Source: Lunularia cruciata
Taxonomy: Eukaryota > Streptophyta > Marchantiopsida > Lunulariales > Lunulariaceae
Reading direction: 5' to 3'
Length of the DNA: 64,000 nucleotides
Assembly (NCBI GenBank): GCA_948567375.1
Contig: OX419761.1
Location: forward strand, 24,280,243 to 24,344,242
Below are positions 39,131-51,628 of this stretch, one piece after another (the stretch's first letter is position 1; each line of letters opens with the position of its first letter). The translations under genes were made by a program, and so were the position numbers. Below the pieces are notes generated by a model. It was not told the origin of the DNA, made no database searches, and saw only the letters and a program-made list of their open reading frames with translations.

Positions 39131-39146
39131 TAAAAAGAGAGAGGTC
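39131..39146 (+). promoter_or_regulatory. Polypurine tract of gypsy unit B
   Basis: AAAAAGAGAGAGG immediately precedes the TG that starts LTR 3, where plus-strand DNA synthesis would be primed. Confidence 0.7.
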
Positions 39147-39505
39147 TGTAATACCAAAAGCTAACCATATGATCTAGATGTAAATTTTGGTTTAGTAACA
39201 TCTAGAATAATGTTATATATGATGGTCAAAATAGATCAGATAAAAATATCATCAAAAAAATATTTTTTACTAATAGAGCAAAAACCAAAATAGACTTGAG
39301 AAAATTTTAAAACCAATAACTAAACATATGATTAAAAGATTAGAATTGATTTGATAATATTTAAAAAAATATTTCACATGATAAATTAAACAGATCAGAA
39401 AGAGATATCAACAAAAAGAGAATTCTACTAATAGAGTAGGAACCGAAATATGTCTGAAATTTTTTAAGACAATTTCAAGGCCTAAACGGATGAATTATGC
39501 CTCAA
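39147..39505 (+). repeat. Gypsy LTR 3, truncated
   Basis: It starts TGTAATACC and matches the first half of LTRs 1 and 2 to the string CCTAAACGGATGAATTA, after which similarity stops. About half of the LTR is missing, so no target duplication can be read for the tandem element. Confidence 0.7.
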
Positions 39506-40270
39506 AAATACATAGATCTAAGAGCCGACTTGTCACTCACTCAAGATGAACCTCTGATGGTTATTATGGTAACGTACCATGGACTAAGAAAGCAAGGAAC
39601 CTCAACTCCATCATACTCCTCCAAAGTTAACCCCCCAAGATTCAAGACATTGCTCACTAGAGAACTCAATGAAAAAGAGATAATTATAAATAAAAAGATT
39701 ATGAGTATCTCTTTATCTCTTGTTTATATACTTGTAAAATAATTACACACTAAAGTTATTAATTATTAGAGTACCTCAAGTTACTAGACTAAAAATCAAA
39801 TAAAATTAAAAAATATAAAGAAATATCCATTCATATGGATATATTCTTCTAAGCATATGATCTTATCTTGATACAACCACTAAATCAAGGATTTCTTCAC
39901 ATGGACTATCCTTGGACTATAGAAGAATCCAAAATAAAAAAGTTTACGGATCGAAGAGTTTTTATTTTTTTTTTCAAAACTAAACACTTAAGAATAATAT
40001 CACGTAAACACATTAAAATCCAAAATAGTGATGCTCATGTTTTTCACCTTCTCTATAGTAAAGTCCTTTTTATCTTAACTATGACTAATTTTAACTCTTT
40101 TCTATCTTAGCTATAACTAATTTTAGCTAATCATGATTAATATAGAACCATCTTTTATCTCTATATAAATAATCTCTTTCAAATACTTGGAATAATAAAC
40201 TAAATATCACAATACCACACTCATGCACAAATAGGTATTACATTTTCTCCCGGACTAAGTTTTCATTTTA
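39506..40270. other. AT-rich junction between two gypsy elements
   Basis: No gene is seen. It may contain the LTR of the minus-strand gypsy element that follows, but the matching second LTR could not be found. Confidence 0.3.
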
Positions 40271-40770
40271 TATTCAAAGTGAATATCTCTCTACCTTCTA
40301 TAATACATTTTCAATTTATCATGGTTAATCCTATCAAAGTGTCTTTTTCTCAACTCTTTGAGGTCAAAGTTGTAATTGCCCCACACCTTTTCCACTATGA
40401 AAGGTCCAAAGTACTTAGGCAAAATTTTCTTTTGCACTCTCTTGAATCAAATAGAATAAAACAGCATTACCCAATCACTTTCTTTGAAAGGCTTTATCTT
40501 CTTCTTGCCTAGCCTCTTGTCATAGCTCTCCTTTTGTTTACTTTGGCCTTGCTTCACTCAAACAATAGCAACTGTTCTTGCCTCTTCCAATTCCATGAGT
40601 TGTTCTTTCTTTGACTTCTCTACATCACCTCCTTGTACTTTCTTCAATCTCATATGAATGCTTTGGAAAATAAAAAGACCAAAGTGAATAGATAAAGTAG
40701 ACTCAATACCATATACCAATTGAAATAGAAAATACCCGATGGAAGTCTTCATAGTTATATTATACTCACA

Positions 40771-41402
40771 CTAAACTACATGAATCTTCTTGTCCCAATG
40801 ATGTTTAACTCCTTCCATTTCTGCATCTTTGGCTAACATTATGCACAAGGTTTGATTGGTTCTCTCCGCCAAGCCATTGGAATTTGACTTACATGATGTA
40901 GTTACCCTATGTGTGATAGAGAAATATCGTAGCATGACTGTAATAATGCTTCTTGTAAACTCTTTTTCTTTATCAAAAATCAATTCCAAAGGACATCCAA
41001 ACCTAGTGATAATGCATTCATAAAAAAATCTATACACTTTATCTTCATTCTTGTCACTCAATGGTCTAGTTTCAATACACTTGGTAAAATAATCAATAAC
41101 TACCACAATATATCAATTATTCCTTGCGGTTCTATTGAGAGAACCTACAAAATCAATTTCCACTTCTCAAAAAGTACTAACAATGGAATTGATCTAAGTG
41201 ATGGAATGGATATAGACTTTCTAGCAAAAGCTTGATAAATATGACAAGTTTTGCAATAATCACGACCATCCTTGAAAATCTCTCTCCAATGATAATCTGC
41301 ATCTAAAATCTTGAAAGCAATCACATTTCTTGCAAAGTGTCCTCCACACACTAAACCTTCATGAAACTCTTTTATAAATAGGATAGATTCTTCCTTATCC
41401 AT
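40771..41402 (-). pseudogene. Gypsy integrase
   Basis: The His-His-Cys-Cys zinc finger is in 41402-41145 (His near Glu-Gly, Cys-Gly-Gly-His-Phe, and the Cys-Lys-Thr-Cys pair). The core follows at 41106-40771 with the first Asp in Val-Ile-Asp-Tyr-Phe-Thr-Lys, the second in Ile-Phe-Asp-Lys-Glu-Lys-Glu-Phe, and the Glu in Gly-Leu-Ala-Glu-Arg-Thr-Asn. A break lies between the two pieces. Confidence 0.7.
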
Positions 41403-41429
41403 TGCTATTTGAAGTCGACCATCCGCTCC

Positions 41430-41942
41430 TTAGTGAAAAAGAATATCCTCCACCATTGTATAAGGTCTAGATCTTGCTGCAAGAGCCTTCCTCTCCCTAG
41501 CATGCATCTTTTCCGGATAATTACCTCTCGTCACAAGATCCACAATCTCCTTGTACTCCATTGGAACCTCTTGAGTGACTGAGATTGTCATGAACTCTTC
41601 ATCCGGGAAAGAATCATCCACTGGTTCATCTCCATTATGATCATAGGCTCTAGATAACAAATCAATATTTGCATATTTCTTTCTTGGCTTATTCTCAATG
41701 GTGTAGTCATACTCAGACAAGAATATCATACACCTTGCTAGTCTCCCTTCAACATTAAGCTTGTTGAAGATGTATTTCAAAACTTTATGATTCATAACAA
41801 TGGTATTTTTCCCTCCAATCAAGTAGTGTCTAAACTTTTTGAGACCAAAGATCACTGCCAACCCATCTCTTTCCATGATAGAATAGTTCTTCTCTATTAA
41901 AACCATATGTTTACTAGCATAAACTATTGAATGGTCATGCAC
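41430..41942 (-). pseudogene. Gypsy RNase H and connection region
   Basis: A 170-codon open piece starts in the RNase H domain with Ile-Val-Tyr-Ala-Ser-Lys, continues through Asn-Tyr-Ser-Ile-Met-Glu-Arg-Asp-Gly-Leu-Ala and the Asp-Tyr-Thr-Ile-Glu segment, then into the linker before integrase. It is the longest open stretch of this element. Confidence 0.7.
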
Positions 41943-43260
41943 ATCTTGATCTAATTGACTAAAAGTGCATCCTATAGTTACAATAGAAACATCAATGTAA
42001 AAGATGAAAAGTTTATTCCAATCAAATTTAGTAAGAATTGGAGCTACAACAAAGGATTACTTGAACTACTCAAAAGCTTTGAGAATCTCCTTGTCCTCCA
42101 AAATCACCATGTAATTTACACCTTTCTTCATGGAGATGATCAATGCATAAATTTTATTAAAAAATGAAAAAATGAACCTCTTATAGTATCCAACCATTTC
42201 CAAGAATTGACATAACTTTGTGAAGTTTGAAAAGAATGGAAAATCTAAAATTTTTTTCACCTTCTCAAGATGAATTGTTATTTCATCCTTGGAGATGATA
42301 TGCTCCAAAAGTAAACTTTTTTCATATCCAAAAATGCACTTTTCTGAGTTGAATGATGTATTTGCCTCATCCAAACATTACAGACCTTGATTAGATGCTC
42401 AAAGTGCTTCTCCTTGCACTCATAGACACAAAAGTCATCAATGAAATCTCTCACAAATTTCCCAATGAAATGTTAAAATACTTTGTTCATGAACCATTTG
42501 AACGTGACGGGAACATTACAAAACCCAAAAGACATAACCTTGAAAACATAAATTTCACAATGTATGATGAATGTAATGAATTATTGATTCTCTGGTGCAA
42601 TCTTGATTTGGTTATCCACTATAATCATCTCTAAAACTATACTTGTTATGACTTGCAACTTCTTTCAAGATCTTATCAATGAATGGTAATGGATAATCTT
42701 TCTTGGTAACAACATTGAACTTTTGATAATCTACACATACTCAAAACTTGCCGTTTTTTTTTTCACAATCACAATTGGAAACACTCATTTTGAATTCTCT
42801 ATTTCAAAAATAAATCCAACTTCCTTGAGCTTATCAATCTCTTCTTTCACGACCAAAGATTGGTGGCGGATTGGTTTAACATGTGACTCCACCTCTATCT
42901 TGTGCTCCTCCAAAGTGACTTCTTTCAAATCTTTGTAAGTACACTTTGTGTCATCAATCAATTGTGCATATTGCGCTCAACCATGATCTCCCAAGAAGTA
43001 AATAATAATTTGAATCTTTCAAGACATGAAAAATCATGAGATTTTGAATTCCCATAATTGAAATTATCACTTTATTCATCACCTTTACTAGTTAACTTGT
43101 TATTTGTTTGCTATGTTCATCACAAATATTGAAGATCTTGAGTGCATCGTACCTAACTTTTTCATCAACTTTTCTGACATGATATTCACTGCTAATCCTC
43201 AATCAACCAATGCATCTTTAATATTGTGATCATTCATTCTCACATCAATCTTGGAAACAT

Positions 43261-44908
43261 GTAAAGAATTCGCTCAATAACTCATATAAGGAAATCGGGA
43301 ACGACATACATGTCACCGAAGACCCCTAGAGAAATGTACAACAACGTGTAATCACTAATCGCAAAGCAAAGCATGTTAAGAAGTAGTAAACAACGTGTAA
43401 GATCAGACCTAGTAAACAACGTGTAAGATCATACCGATGGACAGATATGAAACCTTGAACAATCTACGATATGAAACCTTGAACAATCTCCGAACGGAAG
43501 ACGGGGAACCATAAAGTCAAAAAACGGGTAGGAACCATGGAACAGACCACATTCGCGGGAGCATTAGGTGATGCTGTGTGGGAGTGGAGTGCTTGGTGTA
43601 AGGCTGAGTCGGAGCAAAACGATAGGGGACTGGGTATGAGATAAAAGAGAATAGAAGCCGTTCCCTGAACGGAGCAAGCAGAGCAAGGCGTTACAGGCCT
43701 TGCTACTGGATATAGAAAATGAGGACAGAAGACGTTCGAGGAAAGGGAGAACCAGAACTGATTAAATGCAAAGGAGATGCAAGATATGTAAAGTATCCCA
43801 GATATGTAAAGTATGCAAGATGGCAAACATCTGACCGAATGATAGCATAAATAAACTTAACCTGGAAACGTATGAAGAGTAATACCTATATATACCAGTA
43901 ACATAAATCTGAACAGCAGAAACAGAACAACAGTGCAAGTAGAGAAATAAAATCGACTTGACGAGCCAGACGAGAAAGATTCAGATAGACCAAAGTAGAA
44001 AATCAATGTAGTAGCTAGGAAATCGAAACTCGAGGAAGATCCGTGAGTCAGCCCGAACGTATGAGACCTTGAAAGTATGAAACCGCTCAGAGAACGAGGG
44101 AAGAAGAGTGAAGCGTTAGAGGACTGGATATGGATTATATCGCAGCATGTGCTATGAACTCATGAGTCCTAAAACACATAAAAACACAGAGGGAAGCAGA
44201 AGGGCAGTCATAGTACTCCTCCACGAAAGCACAAATGACTTCATCAGTGCCTAACGCAGTGCCGAAGTAGCTGGGCGAATGCCAGTACTCCTGTTAGAGT
44301 ATATCGCAGCATGGGCTCTGGACGCATGAGTCCTAAAACGCTAAGCAACTGAAGGAAGCAGAAGCAGAAGGTGGCCTTAGTAAACCTTCATGAAAGCACT
44401 TCCGACTACATCAGTGTCTACCACACTGCCGAAGTAACTGAGCGAATGTCAGTACCCCTTGTACCGGGGTTTCTGTTCAAAAGCTCACAAGAAGACGGGA
44501 TATGCGGACATGAGAGCAGAAGATCGGGGATTTAGAACTCATAAAATGCTTATGACGTGCAGATGAAATGTAAACATGGTATAGAGCAAATCGAGATGCA
44601 TAGCAGTAGAGGACTCATATACATCATGTAATTGATAGCGCTAAGCAATGCATGTAGTGAAATAGAGGACCACCTGTAATTGAAGACCAACCAGCAAAAC
44701 ATGAAAGATTGAGTGAACTGAAATCGGAAGACCGGGCAGAAATCATGTATAGGAACCATGAAAAACAGATCAACAAATGTGGGGTGGAGCGATGGGGGAG
44801 AAGGACGGATGGTATATTGGCTGAGATGGAGCGAAACGTCAGAGGACTGGATATAGAGAAATGCGGACAGAAGCTGTTTGAGATAACGTCAGAGGACTGG
44901 ATATAGTA
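43261..44908. repeat. Mosaic repeat island, left part
   Basis: Non-coding DNA made of the modules that recur at 50.0-59.6 kb. It includes a module with the strings GAGGACAGAAG and GAGATGCAAGATATG (about 43695-43830) and two copies of the 190-base module (about 44134-44297 and 44298-44490). It ends at TAGTA (44904-44908), the left target duplication of the copia element. No credible coding frame. Confidence 0.65.
44904..44908 (+). other. Left target-site duplication of the copia element
   Basis: TAGTA, identical to 50023-50027 on the other side. Removing the element rejoins GAGGACTGGATATAGTA to TATCACAGCA, which restores the repeat-module start found intact elsewhere in the island. Confidence 0.85.
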
Positions 44909-45363
44909 TGATGAGAACCTTTCTTCCTAGTCTTTGAAGTAGATGGTCTATCCTCAGTCATTATGACTTCTGATGTATCAGACATCCTAGCACTCAACTT
45001 CCTAGTCTCACCAGAGTAGACATTCCTGATTGCACTCAACAATATTCAACTCACTCTCTCTCAGAGCCTTCAAAGATAGTACACAGCAGCACTCACGCAG
45101 CATGAAAAGTACCCCAGTGGGAAGCAGCATAGAACACACCTTAAACAAGGTACAAGGTCTTGGGAATGATCCTTGTATGAGAACTTAACTTAACATGAGC
45201 ACAGAGCACTCATATATATACACAAGCAAGCTCTAGCAGGTTGCTTTGCAGAGCCCTAATTGAGGTTGCGCCCTCACTTCACCCTAATCATGTATCTAGT
45301 CTAATCAAGTATCTAGCCTAGTTATGTATCTGGTCACTAAACTTGAGATTATCACAACTGACA
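44909..45363 (-). repeat. Copia 3' LTR
   Basis: 455 bases, starting TGTCAGTTGTG and ending GGTTCTCATCA on the minus strand. It retains the open segment that in the 5' LTR encodes the start of Gag, and TATATATA near 45215. Confidence 0.85.
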
Positions 45364-45370
45364 CTCCCAT

Positions 45371-48300
45371 TTAATGAGAGTTTAGGACTATTCCCATTTC
45401 TATAGCACATTTTATGTGTTTATCTTTAGGTAATGCTTTTGTAAACACATCAGCTGTCATTTCCTGTGTAGGACAGTAAACTAACTTCACTACATTCTCC
45501 TTCTCTTTCTCCTCTACAAATCTTCTTCTAATCTCAATATGCTTAGTCCTTGGGTGATGTACAGGATTTTTGCTGAGTGCTATACTTCCTGTATTGTCAC
45601 AGTACAATGTAGTAGGACTCTCCTGCTCAAAACCCAACTCCTTAAGAAGTCTCCTGTTCCAAATGACTTCTTGAGTAGCATTTGAGGCAGCCATAAATTC
45701 TGCCTCAGTAGTAGACAGTGCAACAGATGTTTGCTGTTTACTGCGCAAACTAATTGCTCCACCACTAAGCATGATAACATATCCACTAGTTGATCTACTG
45801 TTATCTGTGTCATCTCCTCAACTAGCATCTGTATATGCTTCAAGTGTAGAAGCAAGTATGTTTCCTTGCTTTCTGTACTCCATGAATGCATCTTGAGTAC
45901 CCTTTAAGTACCTGAATACTCTCTTTATACCTTTCCAATGTACTTGTGCAGGGTTGCTAGTATATCTAGCTAGTGCTCCCCCTGCATAGCAGATATCTGG
46001 TCTTGTACAGACCATGATAAACATTAGAGAACCAAGAGCACTCTGATACAACACTTTGTCACAGAGATTCATCTCCCCATCTATGATTTTGCTGTGCTTC
46101 CACCCCAGATCAAGAGGTGTAGAGACAGGATTCACCTCTGTCATCTGATACTTAGCTAGTATGGATCTCACATACTGTGGTTGACTAATTCGGATCCATC
46201 CTGCTTCTCTATCTCTGCTCACTTTGATTCCCAAAACGAGTTTTACAGGACCAAGAATAGTCATCTCAAAAACAGAACACAAGAAATCTATCACTCCTTT
46301 GATAGATTCATTGTTCCCTAACGGCAGTAGATCATCTACATATACAGCTATGTATACATCATCTCTAGTATACACACTCATGTCAGAATCTGCTCGTTTG
46401 AAATCCTGCTCTCTCAAGTATGAGTCTAGTTTCTCATACCAGGCTCTAGGAGCTTGCTTAAGACCATATAAGGCCTTCTTAAGCAAGCATACTTTTCCTT
46501 TGCCTTCAGTACATCCATCTGGAACATCCATGTAGATAGTCTCTCTCAAATCTCCATTGAGAAAGGCTGTTTTCACATCTAACTGCTCCACTTCCCAATC
46601 TCTCTCTGCAGCAAGAGCTAGAAGCATGCGAATAGATCCATACCTGGCAACTGGTGCAAAAGTTTCTGAATAATCTATTGATGCTTTCTGATTGAAGCAC
46701 TTTGCAACAAGTCTTGCCTTGTACTTCAGGATCTCATTCTCAGCTCCACGTTTGACCCTGAAAACCCATTTACAACCAATTGTTTTCCTTCCTGGTGGTA
46801 AATCAGCTAGTACCCATGTACCATTAGTCTGAAGAGACTTCTTCTCTTATGCTATAGCCAACTCCCACTGACTCGAATCTGGTCTGAGCAAAGCTTGCTG
46901 TAAAGTGTCTGGATCACAATCTTCATGACAGATGTAAGATTCATCTAACATCTCTTCTGATAGAAAGCCAAGTCTGTCAATAGGTTTTCTATCTCTCTGT
47001 GATCTTCTTGGCTCTGTGCCGAGAAGTTTCATGTCATCTTTTGACATCTCAGGAATCTCACTCAAAGATTCTGCATCTGCAGTCTGCTTCTGGGAGTCTT
47101 CTTCTGTAGTATCAGAATCAGATACCACCGTCTGTTTAGGCCTTCTTGTGTACACCTTCAGACTCTCCTTTGGTGAACCATCAGCTTCAGGTAGAGATTG
47201 CTCTTCTGATGATTTATCTGAAAAACTGACTCTGCAGCTTGGGAAGATAGGTCGATCAGGCTGATCATACTGATCAGCTTGCTTCTGCAACTCATCACTG
47301 TTCTCACTCCAAGTCCTCAATTCATCAAAGAGTACATCTCTACTTCTGATGATCTGTCTAGACTTAGGATTGTACAGAAGATATCCTTTCAGTCCCTCTT
47401 CATATCCTACAAAGAGCATTCTCTCAGCTTTCTTTGTGAACTTCCTCCTTTGCTCCTTGGGAATATGAACATAGGCAGGACATCCAAAAACCTTCAAAGC
47501 TGAAAGATTAGGTTTCTTACCACTCCAGCATTCTTCAGGAGTTCTTCCTTGCAATGTTGTGGTACCACTGATATTTTTGAGGTAATTTGCAGTGCTAATT
47601 GCAGCACCCCAAAACTTTCTCTCCAGCTTGGCATGTTGGAGCATGGCCAATGCTTTGTCCACCAGTGTCCTATTTAACCTTTCTGCAACTCCATTCTGTG
47701 CAGGACTGTCTCTGGCTGTACAGTCAAGAAGGATTCCTTTCTCTGACAGAAAGGAGAGGAATTCCTCATTCCTGTACTCTCTGCCTCCATCTGTTCTCAA
47801 TCGCTTGACTTTCCTCCCAGTTTGCAACTCAGCCATGGCTACAAACTTCTGGAATTTTCGCAGCACTTCATCCTCGCTTTTCATGCGATAGATAAAACTC
47901 TTTCTACTGTAATCATCCACAAAGGAAATGTAGTAGGCTGCTCCACTCAATGACTTCTCAGTCATGTATCCCCATACATCAGAATGTATTACATCTAGAA
48001 GACCAGAAGCTCTAGATGAAGATTTCTTGGGGATAGGAGCCTTGTGTGCCTTACCTTCTGCACACCCAATGCAGAACTCGAGTTTTCCTTTGGGATCCAG
48101 TTTCAACCCATCCACTACCTTCTCTAAAGCATATAGGTTTTGCACTGACAAGTGCCCTAACCTCAAATGCCACAGATGGATATCATTTCTGTTTTCTGCT
48201 ACCAATGCAGAATCAGAACAATCAGCTTCCATCAACTTGAACAGCTTCCCTCTGGCAGTGCCATATCCAAGGACCAGCTCTCCTTTCTTCAAAGTGCATT

Positions 48301-49651
48301 GATTTCTGTTGCTTTCAAACAGAACATCCACTCCATGCTCCATGAGGCGATGTACTGATATCAAGTTCTTGGTGTAATCTGGAACATAGAGCACATCTTC
48401 CAAATAGCTCTTACAAGAACTTGTGTAAGATCTTCCCATGAAGGCTATAGGAACTTTGCCAGTTCCTAACACTGGATTTAGAATCCCAGGTCCACAACGA
48501 ACACTCTTGGGAATCTTCAGAGGTTGAAGAGTTGAGAACAGCTCCTTCTGGTAACAGATATGAGAGGTGGCTCCAGAATCCAAGAACCATCCAGAACTGT
48601 TTGTGGACAACTGCGATTCTGCCAACATTCCACAATCTAGCTCTTCTGCTGAGTACCCCTCCTCATCGCTTTTTATCTCATTGCACTCCTCTGTGTTGTA
48701 AGCTGAACTCGGAAATTTTCGACCTCTTACTGGTTGAGGTCCCTTTCCTACCTTCTTCAGCTCTCGTTCTCTCCTTTCTCCTCTCTTGGGACATATAGGT
48801 GCAACATGACCTTTCTCATGACAGAAATAACAGATCATGTTAGCAACACTACTAACCCCTTTACCAGATTTACTCACTCTGGATTGCTCTGGTTTGCTCA
48901 CTCTTCTATCTGGCACTCTCCTTGACTGAGAAGAAGCACTGAACAGAGCAGAATCTCCCAAATCATTAAACTTCATCTCTAGGTCCTCTCTGTCTCTGCT
49001 AAACACCAGCAATCTGTTTATCACATAGTCCCATGTGACAACTTCAACAGGTAGAACTTTTAGAGCTACTTTGATAGGCTGGTAGCTTGGAGGGAGAGTC
49101 CTCAAGAGATGGTTAATCTCATATTTCTCTGTAAGGGGACACCCATCCTCCTTGACACTCTTGAAGACCTTCTGTAACTTTGACAAGTGCAAAGTAAAGT
49201 CTTCACCATCTGCAAGTTTAGTGTTCCACATCCCATCCCAGATCCTACTGGAACTTTCCAGCCTCTCAACAGAGTAAAAATTCTTGAGTTTGAGCCAGAT
49301 CTCCCAACTCCAAGCATAAGTGTCTACTAGGTCTCTGACTTGCTCTTGCATAGCCCTTAGCAGAAACCTCCTAGTAGTAGAATGCTTGATTCTCTCCTCC
49401 TTGTTGGACTCAAGCTCATCTATATCATGAGCTTCTAATGCCAAGTCCAAACAGTCATAACTGTCTAGGATACACTTCACATCCAAAGCCCAGGCTTTGT
49501 AATTAGTGTTTCCTAGTTTCTCTAGTTCTCTGAGTTCTCCTATCAACCCCAATGGTGATTGTGGGCCCATAACCTGATGAGAACCTTTCTTCCTAGTCTT
49601 TGAAGTAGATGGTCTATCCTCAGTCATTATGACTTCTGATGTATCAGACAT
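45371..49651 (-). pseudogene. Copia gag-pol polyprotein, two in-frame stops
   Basis: One frame of about 1426 codons runs from ATG 49651 to the stop at 45371 and is broken only by TAA at 46847-46849 and TGA at 45818-45820 (where a Trp codon is expected). In order: Gag; a CCHC knuckle (Cys-Tyr-Phe-Cys-His-Glu-Lys-Gly-His, about 48790-48835); protease with Leu-Asp-Ser-Gly-Ala-Thr (about 48580); the integrase zinc finger and core with Asp in His-Ser-Asp-Val-Trp, Asp in Arg-Thr-Asp-Gly-Gly and Glu in Val-Ala-Glu-Arg-Leu; reverse transcriptase with Tyr-Val-Asp-Asp (46331-46342); and RNase H with Ser-Thr-Thr-Glu-Ala-Glu. All catalytic residues seen are intact. The first 76 bases or so of coding sequence lie inside the 5' LTR. 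The element is probably immobile on its own but recently active. Confidence 0.9.
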
Positions 49652-50022
49652 CCTAGCACTCAACTTCCTAGTCTCACCAAAGTAGACACTCCTGATTGCA
49701 CTCAGCAATATTCAACTCACTCTCTCTCGGAGCCTTCAAAGATAGTACACAGCAGCACTCACGCAGCATGAAAGGTACCCCAGTGGGAAGCAGCATAGAA
49801 CACACCTTAAACAAGGTACAAGGTCCTGGGAATGATCCTTGTATGAGAACTTACCTTAACATGAGCAGAGAGCACTCATATATATATATATATATACACA
49901 AGCAAGCTCTAGCAGGTTGCTTTGCAGAGCCCTAATTGAGGCTGCGCCCTCACTTCACCCTAATCATGTATCTAGCCTAGTCATGTATCTAGTCACTAAA
50001 CTCGAGATTATCACAACTAACA
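49575..50022 (-). repeat. Copia 5' LTR
   Basis: 448 bases, starting TGTTAGTTGTG on the minus strand. A (TA)n run near 49879-49896 is the likely TATA region. The LTR ends at 49575, and GGTTATGGGC at the boundary is where a primer site is expected, although it is not the usual tRNA-Met TGGTATCAGAGC. Confidence 0.85.
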
Positions 50023-50027
50023 TAGTA
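50023..50027 (+). other. Right target-site duplication of the copia element
   Basis: TAGTA, matching 44904-44908, placed directly after the LTR end. Confidence 0.85.
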
Positions 50028-51628
50028 TATCACAGCAAACGCTGTGTACGCTTGAATCCTAAAACGCTAAACAACCAAAGGAAGCAGAAGGTGGCCATAG
50101 TAAACTTCCACTAAAGCACACTTGACTTCATCAGTGTCTCCCATAGTGCCGAAGTAGCTGAGCAAATGTCAATACCCCTCGAACCGAGTTTCTGCTCGAA
50201 AACTCATGAGTGCCAGGGCAAACTTGATTACTTCCAGAAAGTGCTGTTCAGGTAATAATCTTACAGACCTAAAGTGCAACGATAGGAATAAGCAGAATGG
50301 CGTGAAATACCCAATAATCATCAAGCGATAGAAGAAAGAACAATTCGGAAGCAGTAGAACGGAAGGGACTCGAGACATACCTTGTTAATCCCTGAAAGGA
50401 AAGCAAGCTTACCGTAGCAAAATATACCCGATGATGCATACCCAGTGTAAACATGATATGTGCAAATCGAGATGAGTATTAAATCCATGAAGGAGATGAA
50501 GTGAATCTAGCGAATGGATTGGAAGGCGAAAGCACGGACTTATAAATATTTCCTGATCAATACTGGTAGAGAACTGTTATACATCATGTAATCGATAAGC
50601 GCTAAGCAAAGCATGTAGCGAAATAGTACACAACATGTAATCGAAGACCAATAAGCAAGACTTAAAGATTAAGTAATCTGAACTCGGAAGTCTGGGCAGA
50701 AATCATGTATAGGAACCATGAAACAGACAAACAAATGTGGGGTGGAGCGAAGTGGGCGAAGAGTGGATGGTATCGTGGCTGAGACGGAGCGAAGCATTAG
50801 AGGACTGGATATTGGTAGATGAGAGCAGAAGCCGTTCTAGGAAGGGGTGATCCAGAACTCATTAAATACATATGAAAGGGTATGAAAGGTAACCAAGATA
50901 TGCTCAAGACAAGAAGAGTGAAAAATCCCTAAAGTAGGATGCAGTGAATGTAACCTGAAGCAAGGGCATAATAGCAACATATCGAGAACAATATATAGGT
51001 ATACGAGAACAGATGCCGTTCTGGGAACGGGTTATCCAAAACTCATGAGGTGCACATGATCGAAAAGCAAAATGTACATAATTGACAATGCTAGAATAGC
51101 AAGAAATCCATATGGTAGAATGCATCGAATGTAACTTGAAGCAAAGCCATAATTGAAACAACTTGAGAATAACATATGGCTAACAGACTAGTAAACCACC
51201 ATGAAATTGAGAACTCTATGCAAACAACTGCGAGAAATAGATAACACTATGTAAAAGACTGCCAGTAAGCAGCGCATGAACGATAAAAATAAAAAACTTG
51301 GGCTGGAGTCGGGTAGGAACACTGTATACACAAGAGGTCCCATGAATCAGGCAAAGAGCGAAGGAAAAATAATAGTGAGGGAATTAGCTGGGGAATGGGG
51401 GAGTGGGACAATTCTAGAGCTATAGGATGGTGTGGCTGCAGAAACCTGTCGAAGTGTAACAGGGTAACGAGAGCGAAGCAAAAAAGGACAAGATATAAAG
51501 TATATCACAACAAGCGCTATGGACGCTTGAGCCCTGTGATGCTAAACAGCAAAGGGGATGCAGAAGGCGGCCATAGTAAACCTTCACGAAAACACCTGTG
51601 ACTTCATCAGTGCCTCACGCATACTTCA

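Larger units (their letters stand above)
35347..39133 (+). pseudogene. Gypsy unit B: pol with chromodomain (chromovirus)
   Basis: Protease and the start of the reverse transcriptase lie in 35347-36033. A one-base loss near 35991 shifts the frame to 36012-36450, which holds the palm and intact Phe-Leu-Asp-Asp catalytic motif. A solo LTR interrupts at 36457-36768. RNase H and connection follow at 36912-37733 with a 123-base in-frame duplication. The integrase zinc finger and core lie at 37743-38476, with a stop at 38474-38476. The C-terminal part is at 38675-39133. Near residues 90-130 of that last piece is a chromodomain-like segment ending Tyr-Leu-Val-Gln-Trp-Lys-Gly-Tyr...Thr-Trp-Lys-Pro, which in chromoviruses directs integration to heterochromatin. 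The protease again has His-Pro-Gly. More complete than unit A but still non-functional. Confidence 0.8.
40279..43260 (-). mobile_element. Decayed Ty3/gypsy element, no visible chromodomain
   Basis: On the minus strand the pol domains run from right to left: a protease segment at about 43240-43140 with Ala-Leu-Val-Asp, a reverse transcriptase at about 42750-42066 with Phe-Ile-Asp-Asp, RNase H, integrase, and a C-terminal part to about 40280. Stops and frame changes are frequent. The integrase zinc finger reads Cys-Gly-Gly-His-Phe-Ala and no chromodomain follows, so it is a different lineage from the element at 28-39 kb, perhaps Tat/Athila-like. LTRs were not found. Confidence 0.7.
44909..50022 (-). 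mobile_element. Nearly complete Ty1/copia retrotransposon
   Basis: A 5114-base element bounded by direct LTRs (44909-45363 and 49575-50022) and five-base target duplications TAGTA. On the minus strand the order is LTR, gag, protease, integrase, reverse transcriptase, RNase H, LTR, the Ty1/copia order. A purine-rich tract (TTAAATGGGAG) precedes the left LTR. The LTRs differ by about a dozen substitutions, a (TA)n length change and a small duplication, so the insertion is fairly young. Two in-frame stops interrupt the single gag-pol frame. Confidence 0.9.

Noticed and set aside
44909..45042. A second, truncated copia gag after the left LTR
   Set aside because: The matching target duplications show that this segment is part of the LTR itself, because Gag coding starts within the LTR.
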